Shown piece after piece: positions 7,123-15,292 of a stretch of DNA of 34,144 nucleotides. The notes beneath the pieces are model-generated. The model had not been told where the DNA came from. It did not search any database and saw only the letters and a list, made by a program, of their open reading frames with translations. Each line of letters starts with the position of its first letter. The first letter of the stretch is position 1. This DNA comes from JBGSBR01 sp041730495 (GTDB lineage Bacteria > Patescibacteriota > Microgenomatia > UBA1406 > GWC2-37-13). The stretch is taken from NCBI GenBank assembly GCA_041730495.1, contig JBGSBR010000010.1, forward strand, positions 1 through 34,144, given 5' to 3'. Made by a program: the position numbers and the translations under genes.

Positions 7123-7578
7123 TTGTAGAGCTTGATGCAGGGTTTCTGCCCATTGTTTAAGCAGTGTTTCGTTTCTTTCTTGATGGAAGTAAAATTCATC
7201 TACGCGGAGAGGTTCCACGATCAGCTTACCATGATGTGTTTCCACAAACTCTACCAGATGATCTACAGCACCAGTAAATCGCGCGTAGGTACTATCTCCA
7301 AGACCAAACACCGCACAATACTTCCCTGTGAGATCTACAGTTGTCGCTTTTTGTAAAAATGCTTTCATAAATTCATGTGGTTGACCGTCTTTTCCATCTA
7401 CTAGCCAGCTTGGTGAAGCCAAGATGATTGTCCCTGGAGTTTGGAATTCAACAGGATCAGTTTCACGGGCTTTTTTCATGGTCACTTGATGGCCGTGTTG
7501 TTTTAATACATCACTCACCACATCAACTGCGGTTTGAGTGCCGTTTGAGTATGTTTCGAAGACGATGAGAATATTCAT
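7117..7578 (-). CDS. Flavodoxin-like protein
   Basis: This 153-residue protein has the short-chain flavodoxin fold. The N-terminus MNILIVFETYSNGTQTAVD carries the FMN phosphate-binding loop (about residues 8-16). ASPSWLVDG near 54-62 corresponds to the 50s FMN-binding loop, and FGLGDSTYARFTGAVD near 92-107 is the 90s loop. Flavodoxins shuttle low-potential electrons in the cytoplasm; the partner enzyme is unknown. The gene begins 7 bp after the stop of the upstream membrane protein gene, so the two form an operon that ends at the shared terminator. Confidence 0.92.
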   Translation of the reverse strand: MNILIVFETYSNGTQTAVDVVSDVLKQHGHQVTMKKARETDPVEFQTPGTIILASPSWLVDGKDGQPHEFMKAFLQKATTVDLTGKYCAVFGLGDSTYARFTGAVDHLVEFVETHHGKLIVEPLRVDEFYFHQERNETLLKQWAETLHQALQK

Positions 7579-7585
7579 ATTGGTG

Positions 7586-8011
7586 TTAGTTTATTGTTGG
7601 TTTTTTTGGTTGTTCTTCAGTATTAAATGAGCGATTTTTCATCACAACTTCGATTGGTCGGATGAGTTGTACTCCAAGGCTTGCTAACTTGTATCCAAGA
7701 CCTAACAAAAATTGCATGATAAAGTAGTAGACCATTAGATTGAGGGCTTTGTTGATGGAGTTTGTGTCCATGAGTGAGACAGTTGGAGTTGTTTGTGGAG
7801 CAGTACCTGCTGTTGGGACCTGATAAGGGCTTGTTTGTTGAATCTGTTGTAATAATCCATCTAAATCAAAACCAGAGTTTTCTTGTGAAGCTTCAAAAAG
7901 CGGCATAGTTACGGCTTTACCAGTAAAAACGAGCACTATTTGGATGGCGGCGAAGATCATAATCAAGATGCCGATACCAAGCATGATATATCCGGTGCGT
8001 TTTTCGTTCAT
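7586..8011 (-). CDS. Two-helix membrane protein, operon partner of flavodoxin
   Basis: This 141-residue protein has one hydrophobic helix at about 8-31 (GYIMLGIGILIMIFAAIQIV) and a second at about 91-115. A Gln/Thr/Pro-rich loop between them is probably outside the membrane. The C-terminal tail is basic and soluble. There are no catalytic residues and I recognise no family. A weak AGGT lies 1-2 bases before the ATG. It leads the flavodoxin operon, so a membrane role linked to that redox protein is possible but is only inference from position. Confidence 0.72.
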   Translation of the reverse strand: MNEKRTGYIMLGIGILIMIFAAIQIVLVFTGKAVTMPLFEASQENSGFDLDGLLQQIQQTSPYQVPTAGTAPQTTPTVSLMDTNSINKALNLMVYYFIMQFLLGLGYKLASLGVQLIRPIEVVMKNRSFNTEEQPKKPTIN

Positions 8012-8082
8012 ACCTCAAACTCAAGTGGTAATATGATATATTGCACGTGCTGTACGTGACAGTTTGTATATTACATCAATCT

Positions 8083-10653
8083 ATGCCCGAGACGCAAGCG
8101 TTTAACACCCCGATGATGCTCCAGTATCTGCAGATAAAAAAGCAGTACAAAGACTGTTTGTTGTTTTTCAGGATGGGTGATTTTTATGAGCTATTCCTCG
8201 ATGATGCCAAGATCGGTTCTGAGGTGCTGGGAATAACCCTTACAAGCAGGTCAAAAGGTAAAGATGGCCGAATACCCATGGCGGGTGTTCCATATCATGC
8301 TGTGGACGCCTATCTGGCCAACCTTGTCAAAGCTGGCTACAAGGTAGCCATCTGTGAGCAGATGAGCTTGCCACAAAAAGGCGCAGGTATCGTTGACCGT
8401 GAGGTGGTGCGAATTGTGACACCAGGTACATTTTTAGATAATAAAAATATAGATGAAAAAGAAAATAATTTTATCATTGCACTAGATATTGATAAAAATG
8501 ACATCGGAGTTGCGTTAGCAGATCTTTCTACTGGTCAGTTTACACTTGCCTTTTATAAAAATACTCAGCTTGCTCAGTGTCTTGGCGAGCTGCAAAAATT
8601 TCAACCAAAGGAATATGTCATAGCATATAGTAGCTATGCTGAATCGGAGATAATCAAAGCTTTACGAGCTGTAAGTCATGCAAATGTTGTGCCTTACGAT
8701 GTTCCTACGAAAAACCCAGAAGAACTTTTAGTATCTCAGTTTGGGAAAAGTGTTTTGCTTGATGAATTATTTACAACGCATAAAACAATAGCTCTTGCAG
8801 CAGTAAGACTACTTGCATATCTGTATTACACGCAAAAAGATATGGTGCGTAACATAACAACCTACTCAATGTTTCAAGCAGAAGAGACGATGCAGCTTGA
8901 TCAGTCTACCATTACAAATCTTGAGTTATTTCAAACTTCACGTGATGCTGACTATCAAGGAAGTTTCATCCAACATATAGATCACACAATCACCGCACCA
9001 GCTGGACGCATGATACGCGCTTGGGTGCGAAGACCACTGGCAACGCATAAAGCAATTCAACAGAGACATGTAATAGTAGAGCTGCTTGGCCTCAAACGCA
9101 GTTTACGTTCGAGTATCAGGCGAGAGCTGAAAGGTGTAGCTGATGTCGAGCGTTTATTGTCTCGCATTGCGCTCAAGCAAGGAAACCCACGGGACGTCGT
9201 AGCACTCAAGCAATCAGTTGTTCAGATATTAAACATCGAAGCTCTTTTACAAAAAAATAATATTACAAATGTTCAAATAATGAACAAGGTGCAACAAAAA
9301 ACATTACAACTGCTGGCTGATGAGATTCAGACAATCCTTGAAGATGAACCACCAATTGATACCAAAGAAGGAGGGTTGATAAAAAAAGGAGTTAACGCTC
9401 ATTTAGATGAGCTTCGCAGCCATGTGACAGACAATAAATCGTGGTTGACCTTGCTGCAAGAACAAGAGCGAAGCTCTACCGGGATCTCATCGCTGAAAGT
9501 CCAGTACAACAAAGTGTTTGGTTTTTACATTGAGATTAGCAAAGCAAATGCACATCTGGCTCCAGCACATTACATCCGCAAACAAACACTCGTCAACGGT
9601 GAGAGATACATCACTGAAGAGCTAAAAAAGAAAGAAGAGATTATCTTACAAGGAGAAGCTGAGGCAAACACGCTTGAGCTTGAGTTGTACCAAAAGCTGA
9701 TCCAGAAAATTATCAAAGAGGTATCGACACTACAACAGGTGATGCATCACACTGCAGAGCTCGATTGTTTGGCGAGTTTCGCTGAGCTGGCCGAGCTTTA
9801 CAACTATGTTAGACCGATTATAAGCCCAGATAATAATTATCAGATCACTCAAGGAAGACATCCAGTAGTCGAACAGTTGATAGATGTTTCAGCATTTGTT
9901 CCCAATGATACGGTGCTATCAGACAATCAACAACTGTTCGTCATCACCGGACCTAATATGGCGGGTAAGTCGGTGTATCTGAGACAGGTCGCCTTGATTA
10001 CACTGATGAATCAGATTGGCTCCTTTGTGCCTGCACATGAAGCAAAGCTTCCGATAGTCGATGCGATTTATGTCCGCAGTGGTGCGGCTGATGTGATGGC
10101 CAAAGGGCTCTCGACATTTATGGTCGAGATGGTAGAAACTGCGGATATTTTACGCAGAGCTACGAGCCGAAGCTTAGTGATCATGGATGAGATCGGGCGC
10201 GGCACAAGTACTTTTGATGGAATCAGTATCGCCTGGGCTGTAGCACAATACTTAGTTGAACACGCAACGAATAGACCGAAAACCTTGTTTGCGACCCACT
10301 ATCATGAGTTGCAAGAGTTAGAGCATGAGTACCCTGATACAATCAAAAACTTTCATATGGTGGTCACCGAAGAAAAAGGTAAACCGGTGTTCTTACATAC
10401 CTTGGCACAAGGTGCAGCACCACACAGTTACGGAGTGGCAGTAGCACAGCTTGCAGGGTTGCCGAAAGAGGTCACAGACAATGCATATAAGATTTTACAA
10501 ACACTGGAAAAGCGGGAAACGACGCCACAAAAAGAAACAAAGCACGATATCGAGCCACCTGTTGTATCTATGATTAAAAATCTGGATATCAATAGTCTCA
10601 CACCCATTGAGGCATTACAGAAATTAGATGAACTAAAGAAAAAACTTGCATGA
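8083..10653 (+). CDS. mutS: DNA mismatch repair ATPase MutS
   Basis: MutS recognises mismatches and small loops and recruits MutL. The protein has 856 residues when started at ATG 8083; an in-frame TTG at 8041 gives a longer form, but TPMMLQYLQIKK sits where MutS N-termini normally begin. The mismatch-reading motif is FRMGDFYELF, with the Phe-x-Glu pair at 34 and 36. Walker A GPNMAGKS is at 623-630, followed by the conserved STFMVEM, DEIGRGTSTFDG and ATHYHEL blocks of the ABC ATPase, and a C-terminal helical tail. TATATT at 8067-8072 is 10 bp before the start. The stop overlaps the mutL start in ATGA, so translation is coupled. Confidence 0.97.
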   Translation: MPETQAFNTPMMLQYLQIKKQYKDCLLFFRMGDFYELFLDDAKIGSEVLGITLTSRSKGKDGRIPMAGVPYHAVDAYLANLVKAGYKVAICEQMSLPQKGAGIVDREVVRIVTPGTFLDNKNIDEKENNFIIALDIDKNDIGVALADLSTGQFTLAFYKNTQLAQCLGELQKFQPKEYVIAYSSYAESEIIKALRAVSHANVVPYDVPTKNPEELLVSQFGKSVLLDELFTTHKTIALAAVRLLAYLYYTQKDMVRNITTYSMFQAEETMQLDQSTITNLELFQTSRDADYQGSFIQHIDHTITAPAGRMIRAWVRRPLATHKAIQQRHVIVELLGLKRSLRSSIRRELKGVADVERLLSRIALKQGNPRDVVALKQSVVQILNIEALLQKNNITNVQIMNKVQQKTLQLLADEIQTILEDEPPIDTKEGGLIKKGVNAHLDELRSHVTDNKSWLTLLQEQERSSTGISSLKVQYNKVFGFYIEISKANAHLAPAHYIRKQTLVNGERYITEELKKKEEIILQGEAEANTLELELYQKLIQKIIKEVSTLQQVMHHTAELDCLASFAELAELYNYVRPIISPDNNYQITQGRHPVVEQLIDVSAFVPNDTVLSDNQQLFVITGPNMAGKSVYLRQVALITLMNQIGSFVPAHEAKLPIVDAIYVRSGAADVMAKGLSTFMVEMVETADILRRATSRSLVIMDEIGRGTSTFDGISIAWAVAQYLVEHATNRPKTLFATHYHELQELEHEYPDTIKNFHMVVTEEKGKPVFLHTLAQGAAPHSYGVAVAQLAGLPKEVTDNAYKILQTLEKRETTPQKETKHDIEPPVVSMIKNLDINSLTPIEALQKLDELKKKLA

Positions 10654-12341
10654 AAATAAAGATTTTATCACCAGAAGTACACGCCAAAATCGCCGCAGGA
10701 GAAGTGATAGAACGACCAGCATACATCGTGAAAGAGCTGATCGAAAATGCACTTGATGCTCAGGCAAAGACAGTTCAGATTAGCTTGAAAGATCATGGTA
10801 TGACGGCAATCACTGTCAAAGACGATGGTGTGGGGATGGATCGTGAAGATCTCACACAAGCCTATCTACCTCATGCGACCAGCAAGATTACAGCTGTTGA
10901 AGATTTATCTAACATCAGCTCATTTGGTTTTAGAGGTGAGGCTTTGGCAAGTATTGCTGCTATTGGGACACTCACTATTAAATCAAGAGCGCAACATGAA
11001 TCTGTCGGATCAAGTATCGTCATACGTCAAAGTAAAGCCTCAGAGATCGAAAGTTGTGGAATGGCTCCCGGTACGATAGTCGAAGTGGCTGATGTTTTTC
11101 AAAGTATTCCGGCACGCAAAAAGTTTCTCGCATCAGCCACAGCTGAGTATCGTCGCATGCTTGATATCATTTTGCGATTTGCGATCATGCATCATACCGT
11201 ACGCTTCGAGGTGATACACAACAATAGTGTGGTGCATATTTTTCCAAAAACTGACAATCTCGCAACGCGGTTAGAAGATATATTTTCAGATGAGATAACT
11301 GCAGAAGTATTCCCAGTTAATTTTGAGTATGAGTATATAGTTTTGACTGGCTTTAGTGGTAAACCGTCACTTCGCTATACATCGACGCGGAACATATACA
11401 TTTTCATCAATGGTCGTATGGTGAAAGAAAGCACCATCAACGCGGCCATCAAAGAAGCTTACGCTTCACTCTTGGATGTGCATTCATATCCTTTCACGGT
11501 TCTACAAATCACACTTCCAGCTCACATGCTTGATGTTAATATCCACCCACGTAAAGAACAAGTAATGTTTGCAGATCCAACTCTCATGCGAGAGACACTG
11601 ATTGCAAGCTTCCGCGAAGCTCTGACAGCCCATGATCTGACATTTGCGACAGGGAAATGGCAAACAACTAAAAAGGAGAGTGACCGTTGGGTGAAAGAAG
11701 CTAACCCGATGAAATCACATGCAGCCAAGACCTTGAAAAGCAAAATACTGAGATCGCAAACAGCAAAAGATAGTGATTATATCCAGTTACATAACACCTA
11801 CATTGTTACCTCTGTAGATAACGAAACAATTATTGTCGACCAACATGCAGCTCATGAGCGAGTTTTGTATGAACAGTTTGTATCAGAGTATCAAGCAGAG
11901 CTACAAAAAAAGAAACAGGTCTCCCTCGCAAAACAAATACGTTTCAATTTAAATCCCGTTGAGCTAACTGTGTTATCAGAGCATCAAGCTGCTGTAACAG
12001 ATCTTGGTTTTACCTACACACTTGAAGAAAATGCGGTGGTCGTAACAGAGGTGCCAGAGCTGTTCAAAGATCGGGATATCAAGCAGATTTTCACAGATAT
12101 AATCGATGGATTAGGCGAAACTGGTGGAGCTACAAACTTAGATAATATCAGCCATCGGATGCTGACGTATCTATCATGTAAAAATGCCGTCAAAGCAGGA
12201 CAAGAGCTTGCGGTAGAGCAGCAAAAAGAGATAATCAAGAAACTGTTTGAAACTGAATCTCCGTATACGTGTCCCCATGGTCGACCGACACATATAAGCT
12301 TACCGCTCAAAGATCTGGAAAAGATGTTTCACCGAAGATAG
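10650..12341 (+). CDS. mutL: DNA mismatch repair protein MutL with endonuclease motif
   Basis: This 563-residue MutL has an N-terminal GHKL ATPase domain: IAAGEVIERP, ELIENALDA, DDGVGM and FGFRGEALASI in order. The C-terminal dimerisation domain carries the metal-dependent endonuclease motif DQHAAHERVLYE at 397-408, which fits DQHA(x)2E(x)4E. It also has SCKNAVKAG near 510 and CPHGRP at 541-546. MutL of this type nicks the new strand itself, so a MutH nickase is not needed. It overlaps mutS by 4 bp. The linker between domains (about 330-375) is short and basic. Confidence 0.97.
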   Translation: MKIKILSPEVHAKIAAGEVIERPAYIVKELIENALDAQAKTVQISLKDHGMTAITVKDDGVGMDREDLTQAYLPHATSKITAVEDLSNISSFGFRGEALASIAAIGTLTIKSRAQHESVGSSIVIRQSKASEIESCGMAPGTIVEVADVFQSIPARKKFLASATAEYRRMLDIILRFAIMHHTVRFEVIHNNSVVHIFPKTDNLATRLEDIFSDEITAEVFPVNFEYEYIVLTGFSGKPSLRYTSTRNIYIFINGRMVKESTINAAIKEAYASLLDVHSYPFTVLQITLPAHMLDVNIHPRKEQVMFADPTLMRETLIASFREALTAHDLTFATGKWQTTKKESDRWVKEANPMKSHAAKTLKSKILRSQTAKDSDYIQLHNTYIVTSVDNETIIVDQHAAHERVLYEQFVSEYQAELQKKKQVSLAKQIRFNLNPVELTVLSEHQAAVTDLGFTYTLEENAVVVTEVPELFKDRDIKQIFTDIIDGLGETGGATNLDNISHRMLTYLSCKNAVKAGQELAVEQQKEIIKKLFETESPYTCPHGRPTHISLPLKDLEKMFHRR

Positions 12342-12344
12342 TTT

Positions 12345-12435
12345 GTGGAATAGATTCTGTCGGTCAGCTTTACCCGTAAGTGCTCACTATTCGTTGCGCG
12401 CTTACGTGTCCCTTTCCTCCTGACACCTATTCCAC
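12345..12435. repeat. Nested inverted-repeat element between mutL and the EndoQ-like gene
   Basis: The outer arms GTGGAATAG (12345-12353) and CTATTCCAC (12427-12435) match perfectly. Inside, GTCAG (12363-12367) pairs with CTGAC (12420-12424), and CGTAAGTGC (12375-12383) pairs with GCGCTTACG (12398-12406) with one G-T wobble. Three nested stems in 91 bp suggest a folded RNA or a small MITE-like insertion. No T-tract follows it. Confidence 0.55.
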
Positions 12436-12461
12436 TCAATCGTGACATAAGTCAAATTAGG

Positions 12462-12467
12462 TATAAT
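12462..12467 (+). promoter_or_regulatory. -10 box of the EndoQ-like gene
   Basis: Consensus TATAAT lies 7 bp before the ATG at 12475, so the mRNA should start at or next to the start codon. No good -35 box is placed upstream (GTGACA at 12442-12447 is only 14 bp away). Confidence 0.6.
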
Positions 12468-12474
12468 ATGAGCT

Positions 12475-13764
12475 ATGGAGCTCATTGTAGATCTACACAT
12501 TCACTCTCATTACTCCCGTGCTACTAGTAAACACTCAAACTTAGAAGGATTGTATTATTGGGGCAAAATCAAAGGCATCAATATCATCGGCACAGGTGAT
12601 TTCACACATCCGAGCTGGTTTGCAGAGATGCAAGAAAAGCTTGTCCCAGCCGAAGGCGGGCTGTATAAACTCAAAGATGAGCTAGCTGATGAAATCGATA
12701 AAACACTTCCCGAGTCTGTACGTGGGAATATTATGCGCTTTGTCCTGACAGTTGAGATCAGTAATATTTATTCCAAAGGTGGTAAGGTCCGTAAGCTGCA
12801 TAATATTCTGATCGTTCCAAGCTTCGAAATAGCAGCGCAACTAAACTCGCGACTAGAGCGTATGGGTAACCTGCAAGCTGATGGCCGGCCGATTCTCGGC
12901 ATGGATAGCAAAGAGCTGTTGCAGATGACCATTGATTCACATCCGGATAGTTTGTTTGTACCTGCGCATATCTGGACACCCTGGTTTGCGATGTTTGGCT
13001 CTAAGTCTGGCTTCGATAGCATCGAAGAAGCGTTTGAAGAGTTGGCGCCAGAGATCAAAGCTATTGAAACAGGTCTCTCATCAGACCCTTACATGAACTG
13101 GCGGCTTGATGAGCTCCAGTCGCGCGCAATCATCTCCAACTCTGATGCACATTCACCACAGAAGCTTGGTCGTGAAGCGACTATCATCAATACAGATTTA
13201 AGTTATAAAAGTATTATCGACGCCATCAAAACGAATGATGAGCGATTGGTGGGCACGATTGAGTTTTTTCCACAAGAAGGGAAATATCACTATGATGGAC
13301 ATCGATTATGTAAAGTCAGGTTTACTCCAACTGAAACCAAACAACACAATGGCATCTGTCCTGTCTGTCATCGGGGACTTACTATCGGTGTCGATTATCG
13401 CGTCAGCGAGATTGCTGATCACCCTGAAGAATACAAACATCTAGGTAATAAACTCGTTGAGTATATTATTCCACTCCCTGAGCTGCTGGCAGAGTTAGTC
13501 GGTACGTCGCCGGCTAGTAAAAAAAATCAAGCAGAATACAACCGCATCATTGCAAGCATAGGAGATGAGTTTAGTATTTTGCGTAAACTTGAGATCGAGC
13601 AGATCCGCGATGCAGGATTCACTGAGCTAGCGGCTGTAATTGAGCGAATGCGACGAGGCGATGTGCAGATTGAGCCAGGATATGACGGTGTTTACGGTAC
13701 AATCAAACTATTCAACTCAGAAAGCGAACGAACTCAACTTGGAGATCAGTTATCATTACTTTAA
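12475..13764 (+). CDS. Endonuclease Q-like PHP-family DNA repair nuclease
   Basis: This 429-residue protein has an N-terminal PHP metal-binding domain with DLHIHSHYS at 6-14 and GTGDFTHP near 41-48, and later NSDAHSP near 222-228. A zinc-finger-like Cys set lies at 279 and 295/298 (CPVCH), followed by LTIGVDYRVSEIADHPEE. This order and these motifs match archaeal and bacterial endonuclease Q, which nicks DNA 5' of deaminated bases and abasic sites. The family is often mislabelled as a UvrD-like helicase, but no Walker motif is present. It follows mutS-mutL but has its own -10 box. Its place beside mismatch repair supports a repair role. Substrate range is family knowledge, not visible here. 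Confidence 0.85.
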   Translation: MELIVDLHIHSHYSRATSKHSNLEGLYYWGKIKGINIIGTGDFTHPSWFAEMQEKLVPAEGGLYKLKDELADEIDKTLPESVRGNIMRFVLTVEISNIYSKGGKVRKLHNILIVPSFEIAAQLNSRLERMGNLQADGRPILGMDSKELLQMTIDSHPDSLFVPAHIWTPWFAMFGSKSGFDSIEEAFEELAPEIKAIETGLSSDPYMNWRLDELQSRAIISNSDAHSPQKLGREATIINTDLSYKSIIDAIKTNDERLVGTIEFFPQEGKYHYDGHRLCKVRFTPTETKQHNGICPVCHRGLTIGVDYRVSEIADHPEEYKHLGNKLVEYIIPLPELLAELVGTSPASKKNQAEYNRIIASIGDEFSILRKLEIEQIRDAGFTELAAVIERMRRGDVQIEPGYDGVYGTIKLFNSESERTQLGDQLSLL

Positions 13765-13777
13765 TTTATTTTCATCT

Positions 13778-14707
13778 ATGAAAAACGTACTCACAGATAC
13801 GGTTGTCATGATTAGCCCAGATGCATTTGGATATGATCCAGCTACAGCTGAATCTAATGCATTTCAGAATAAACCAACACAATCCGCAGAAGAAACAAAA
13901 GATCTCGCTTTATCAGAGTTTAATACTGCAGTTGATACGTTACGCGCAGCTGGTGTGAATGTCATCGTCTGCCCAAGTAATAAAAATGAGATGACTCCAG
14001 ATGCGGTTTTCCCCAATAACTGGTTTTCGACACATGAAGATGGGACATTTGTGCTGTATCCGATGAAAGCTCCCAATCGTCGTAAAGAGCGCCAGCTTGA
14101 AGTATTGCAACCGATGCTTGAAGCTGCAGGCTTTGAGATTAAAAATCTTGTGGACATCACTGCTTCAGAAAATCAAGAGAAATGTTTAGAGGGAACAGGA
14201 AGTATGGTCTTTGAGCGTGATCAAAAAGTCGCGTTTGCAATCGAGTCGGTGCGGACACATGAAGAGATTTTCAATGAATTTTGTAAACAGTTAGGATTTA
14301 AGCCAGTATTCTTTCATGGCTACGATAATCAAAGTAATCCGATTTATCATACGAATGTCTTGATGGGCATCGGTGATGGCTATGTTGTCATCTGTCTTGA
14401 AGCAATAAGTAAACAAGAAGAAGTAGCCATGGTCACCGCAGAGCTAAAGCGTTTAGATCTTGAAATCATCGACATCTCGATGGCTCAGGTGCGACAGTTT
14501 TGTGGGAATTTGTTACAAGTGAAATCCACAAGTGGTGAAAAACTAATTGTGATGTCAGCAGCTGCAGAAAAAGGATTCACTGATGAGCAAAAGTCTACAC
14601 TTACCAAATATGGCAAGATTGTAGCAATTAGTATCCCCACAATCGAAACAATCGGTGGAGGAAGCGCTCGTTGTATGCTGGCTGAGATCTTTTTACCTAA
14701 GCAATGA
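13778..14707 (+). CDS. Amidinotransferase-fold hydrolase (CtlX/arginine deiminase-related)
   Basis: The protein has 309 residues when started at ATG 13778. An earlier in-frame start at 13640 would overlap the previous gene and is rejected. The penta-bladed guanidino-group-modifying fold is indicated by FPNNWFSTHEDGTFVLYP (about 69-86), LEGTGSMVFER (about 136-146), a catalytic His in HTNVLMGIGDG at 191, and a C-terminal catalytic Cys at 299 in GGGSARCMLAEIF. Family members hydrolyse arginine, citrulline or methylated arginine. The pattern is closest to CtlX, named for citrulline use. It starts 13 bp after the EndoQ-like gene and may share its transcript. The exact substrate cannot be told from sequence. 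Confidence 0.85.
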   Translation: MKNVLTDTVVMISPDAFGYDPATAESNAFQNKPTQSAEETKDLALSEFNTAVDTLRAAGVNVIVCPSNKNEMTPDAVFPNNWFSTHEDGTFVLYPMKAPNRRKERQLEVLQPMLEAAGFEIKNLVDITASENQEKCLEGTGSMVFERDQKVAFAIESVRTHEEIFNEFCKQLGFKPVFFHGYDNQSNPIYHTNVLMGIGDGYVVICLEAISKQEEVAMVTAELKRLDLEIIDISMAQVRQFCGNLLQVKSTSGEKLIVMSAAAEKGFTDEQKSTLTKYGKIVAISIPTIETIGGGSARCMLAEIFLPKQ

Positions 14708-14728
14708 TTTAAGTCAGATATAAACAGG

Positions 14729-14852
14729 TTATCGACATAATTCACATATTTTAAAAAGGCTTTTAAAACAATGCAAACGAGCGCCTGCTCTCAAGTTATC
14801 CACATAATAATCGCATTTTAGTAGTAATGAATTAATGAAAGAGTGTCGATAT
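14729..14852. promoter_or_regulatory. Cluster of three DnaA-like boxes around AT-rich repeats
   Basis: TTATCGACA at 14729-14737 and TTATCCACA (the perfect consensus DnaA box) at 14796-14804 are on the plus strand. TGTCGATAT at 14844-14852 is a minus-strand near match. Between the first two are TTTTAAAAA (14749-14757) and TTTTAAAA (14761-14768). The cluster fills most of the gene-free stretch 14708-14887. Confidence 0.45.
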
Positions 14853-14855
14853 AAA

Positions 14856-14881
14856 TGCGATTCAGTCGCACGTGGTATACT
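14856..14881 (+). promoter_or_regulatory. fur-family gene promoter with operator-like palindrome
   Basis: The -10 box TATACT at 14876-14881 is 6 bp before the ATG at 14888, predicting a leaderless mRNA. The palindrome TGCGA-TTCAG-TCGCA (14856-14870) covers the -35 to spacer region, a likely place for self-repression. Confidence 0.5.
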
Positions 14882-14887
14882 AAGGTT

Positions 14888-15292
14888 ATGACAGATAGAG
14901 CGAAGCAGCTATTACAACAACATGCACTGCGGATCACAGATGCTCGTCTTGCTGTGCTTATTTTTTTCCTCAAACAACAATATCCAATCGACGCCCAACA
15001 GATAGAAGAGTACCTCGCTAAAAAAAAGATCAAAACAGATACCGCAACAGTCTATCGGATGTTGACGACGTTTGCAGATGAAGGCTTGATTAAGAAAGTC
15101 AGGGTCAGCGATGAAAAGCTACACTTCGAACTTGCTGATCGACCACACCATCATCATGCAATCTGTACCAACTGTGGCAAGATCGAAGATATTGAAAAAT
15201 GTTTGCTGAATCAGCAAATACAATTAGAAAAGTCTTTTCAAGTCCAGGATCATGCTGTAGAGATTTATGGATTATGTGCGAACTGTCACTAA
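14888..15292 (+). CDS. Fur-family metal- or peroxide-responsive repressor
   Basis: The protein has 134 residues. ATG 14888 is preferred over the in-frame ATG at 14855, because the -10 box sits between them and LLQQHALRITDARLAVL is the normal Fur start region. The winged helix (about 10-75) includes TDTATVYRMLTTFADEGLI. The dimerisation half has the His-rich metal site RPHHHHAICTNCGKIED and a C-terminal CANCH, giving two CxxC pairs for structural zinc. The metal it senses (Fe, Zn, Mn or peroxide via Fe) cannot be told. It ends directly against the stop codon of the opposing gene with no gap. Confidence 0.92.
   Translation: MTDRAKQLLQQHALRITDARLAVLIFFLKQQYPIDAQQIEEYLAKKKIKTDTATVYRMLTTFADEGLIKKVRVSDEKLHFELADRPHHHHAICTNCGKIEDIEKCLLNQQIQLEKSFQVQDHAVEIYGLCANCH

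Noticed and set aside
8041..8082. In-frame TTG start extending MutS by 14 residues, and the GCACGTGC palindrome there
   Set aside because: The extension is not MutS-like and the -10 box TATATT (8067-8072) lies inside it. The palindrome may be an operator but is too short to call.
10650..10653. UGA recoding (CPR code 25)
   Set aside because: mutS ends in TGA overlapping the mutL start, and other genes use TGA as a stop; no in-frame TGA interrupts a conserved protein.
13640..13777. Upstream start for the CtlX-like protein within the EndoQ-like gene
   Set aside because: The added residues come from the overlapping gene in another frame and are not family-like; ATG 13778 begins at the conserved region.
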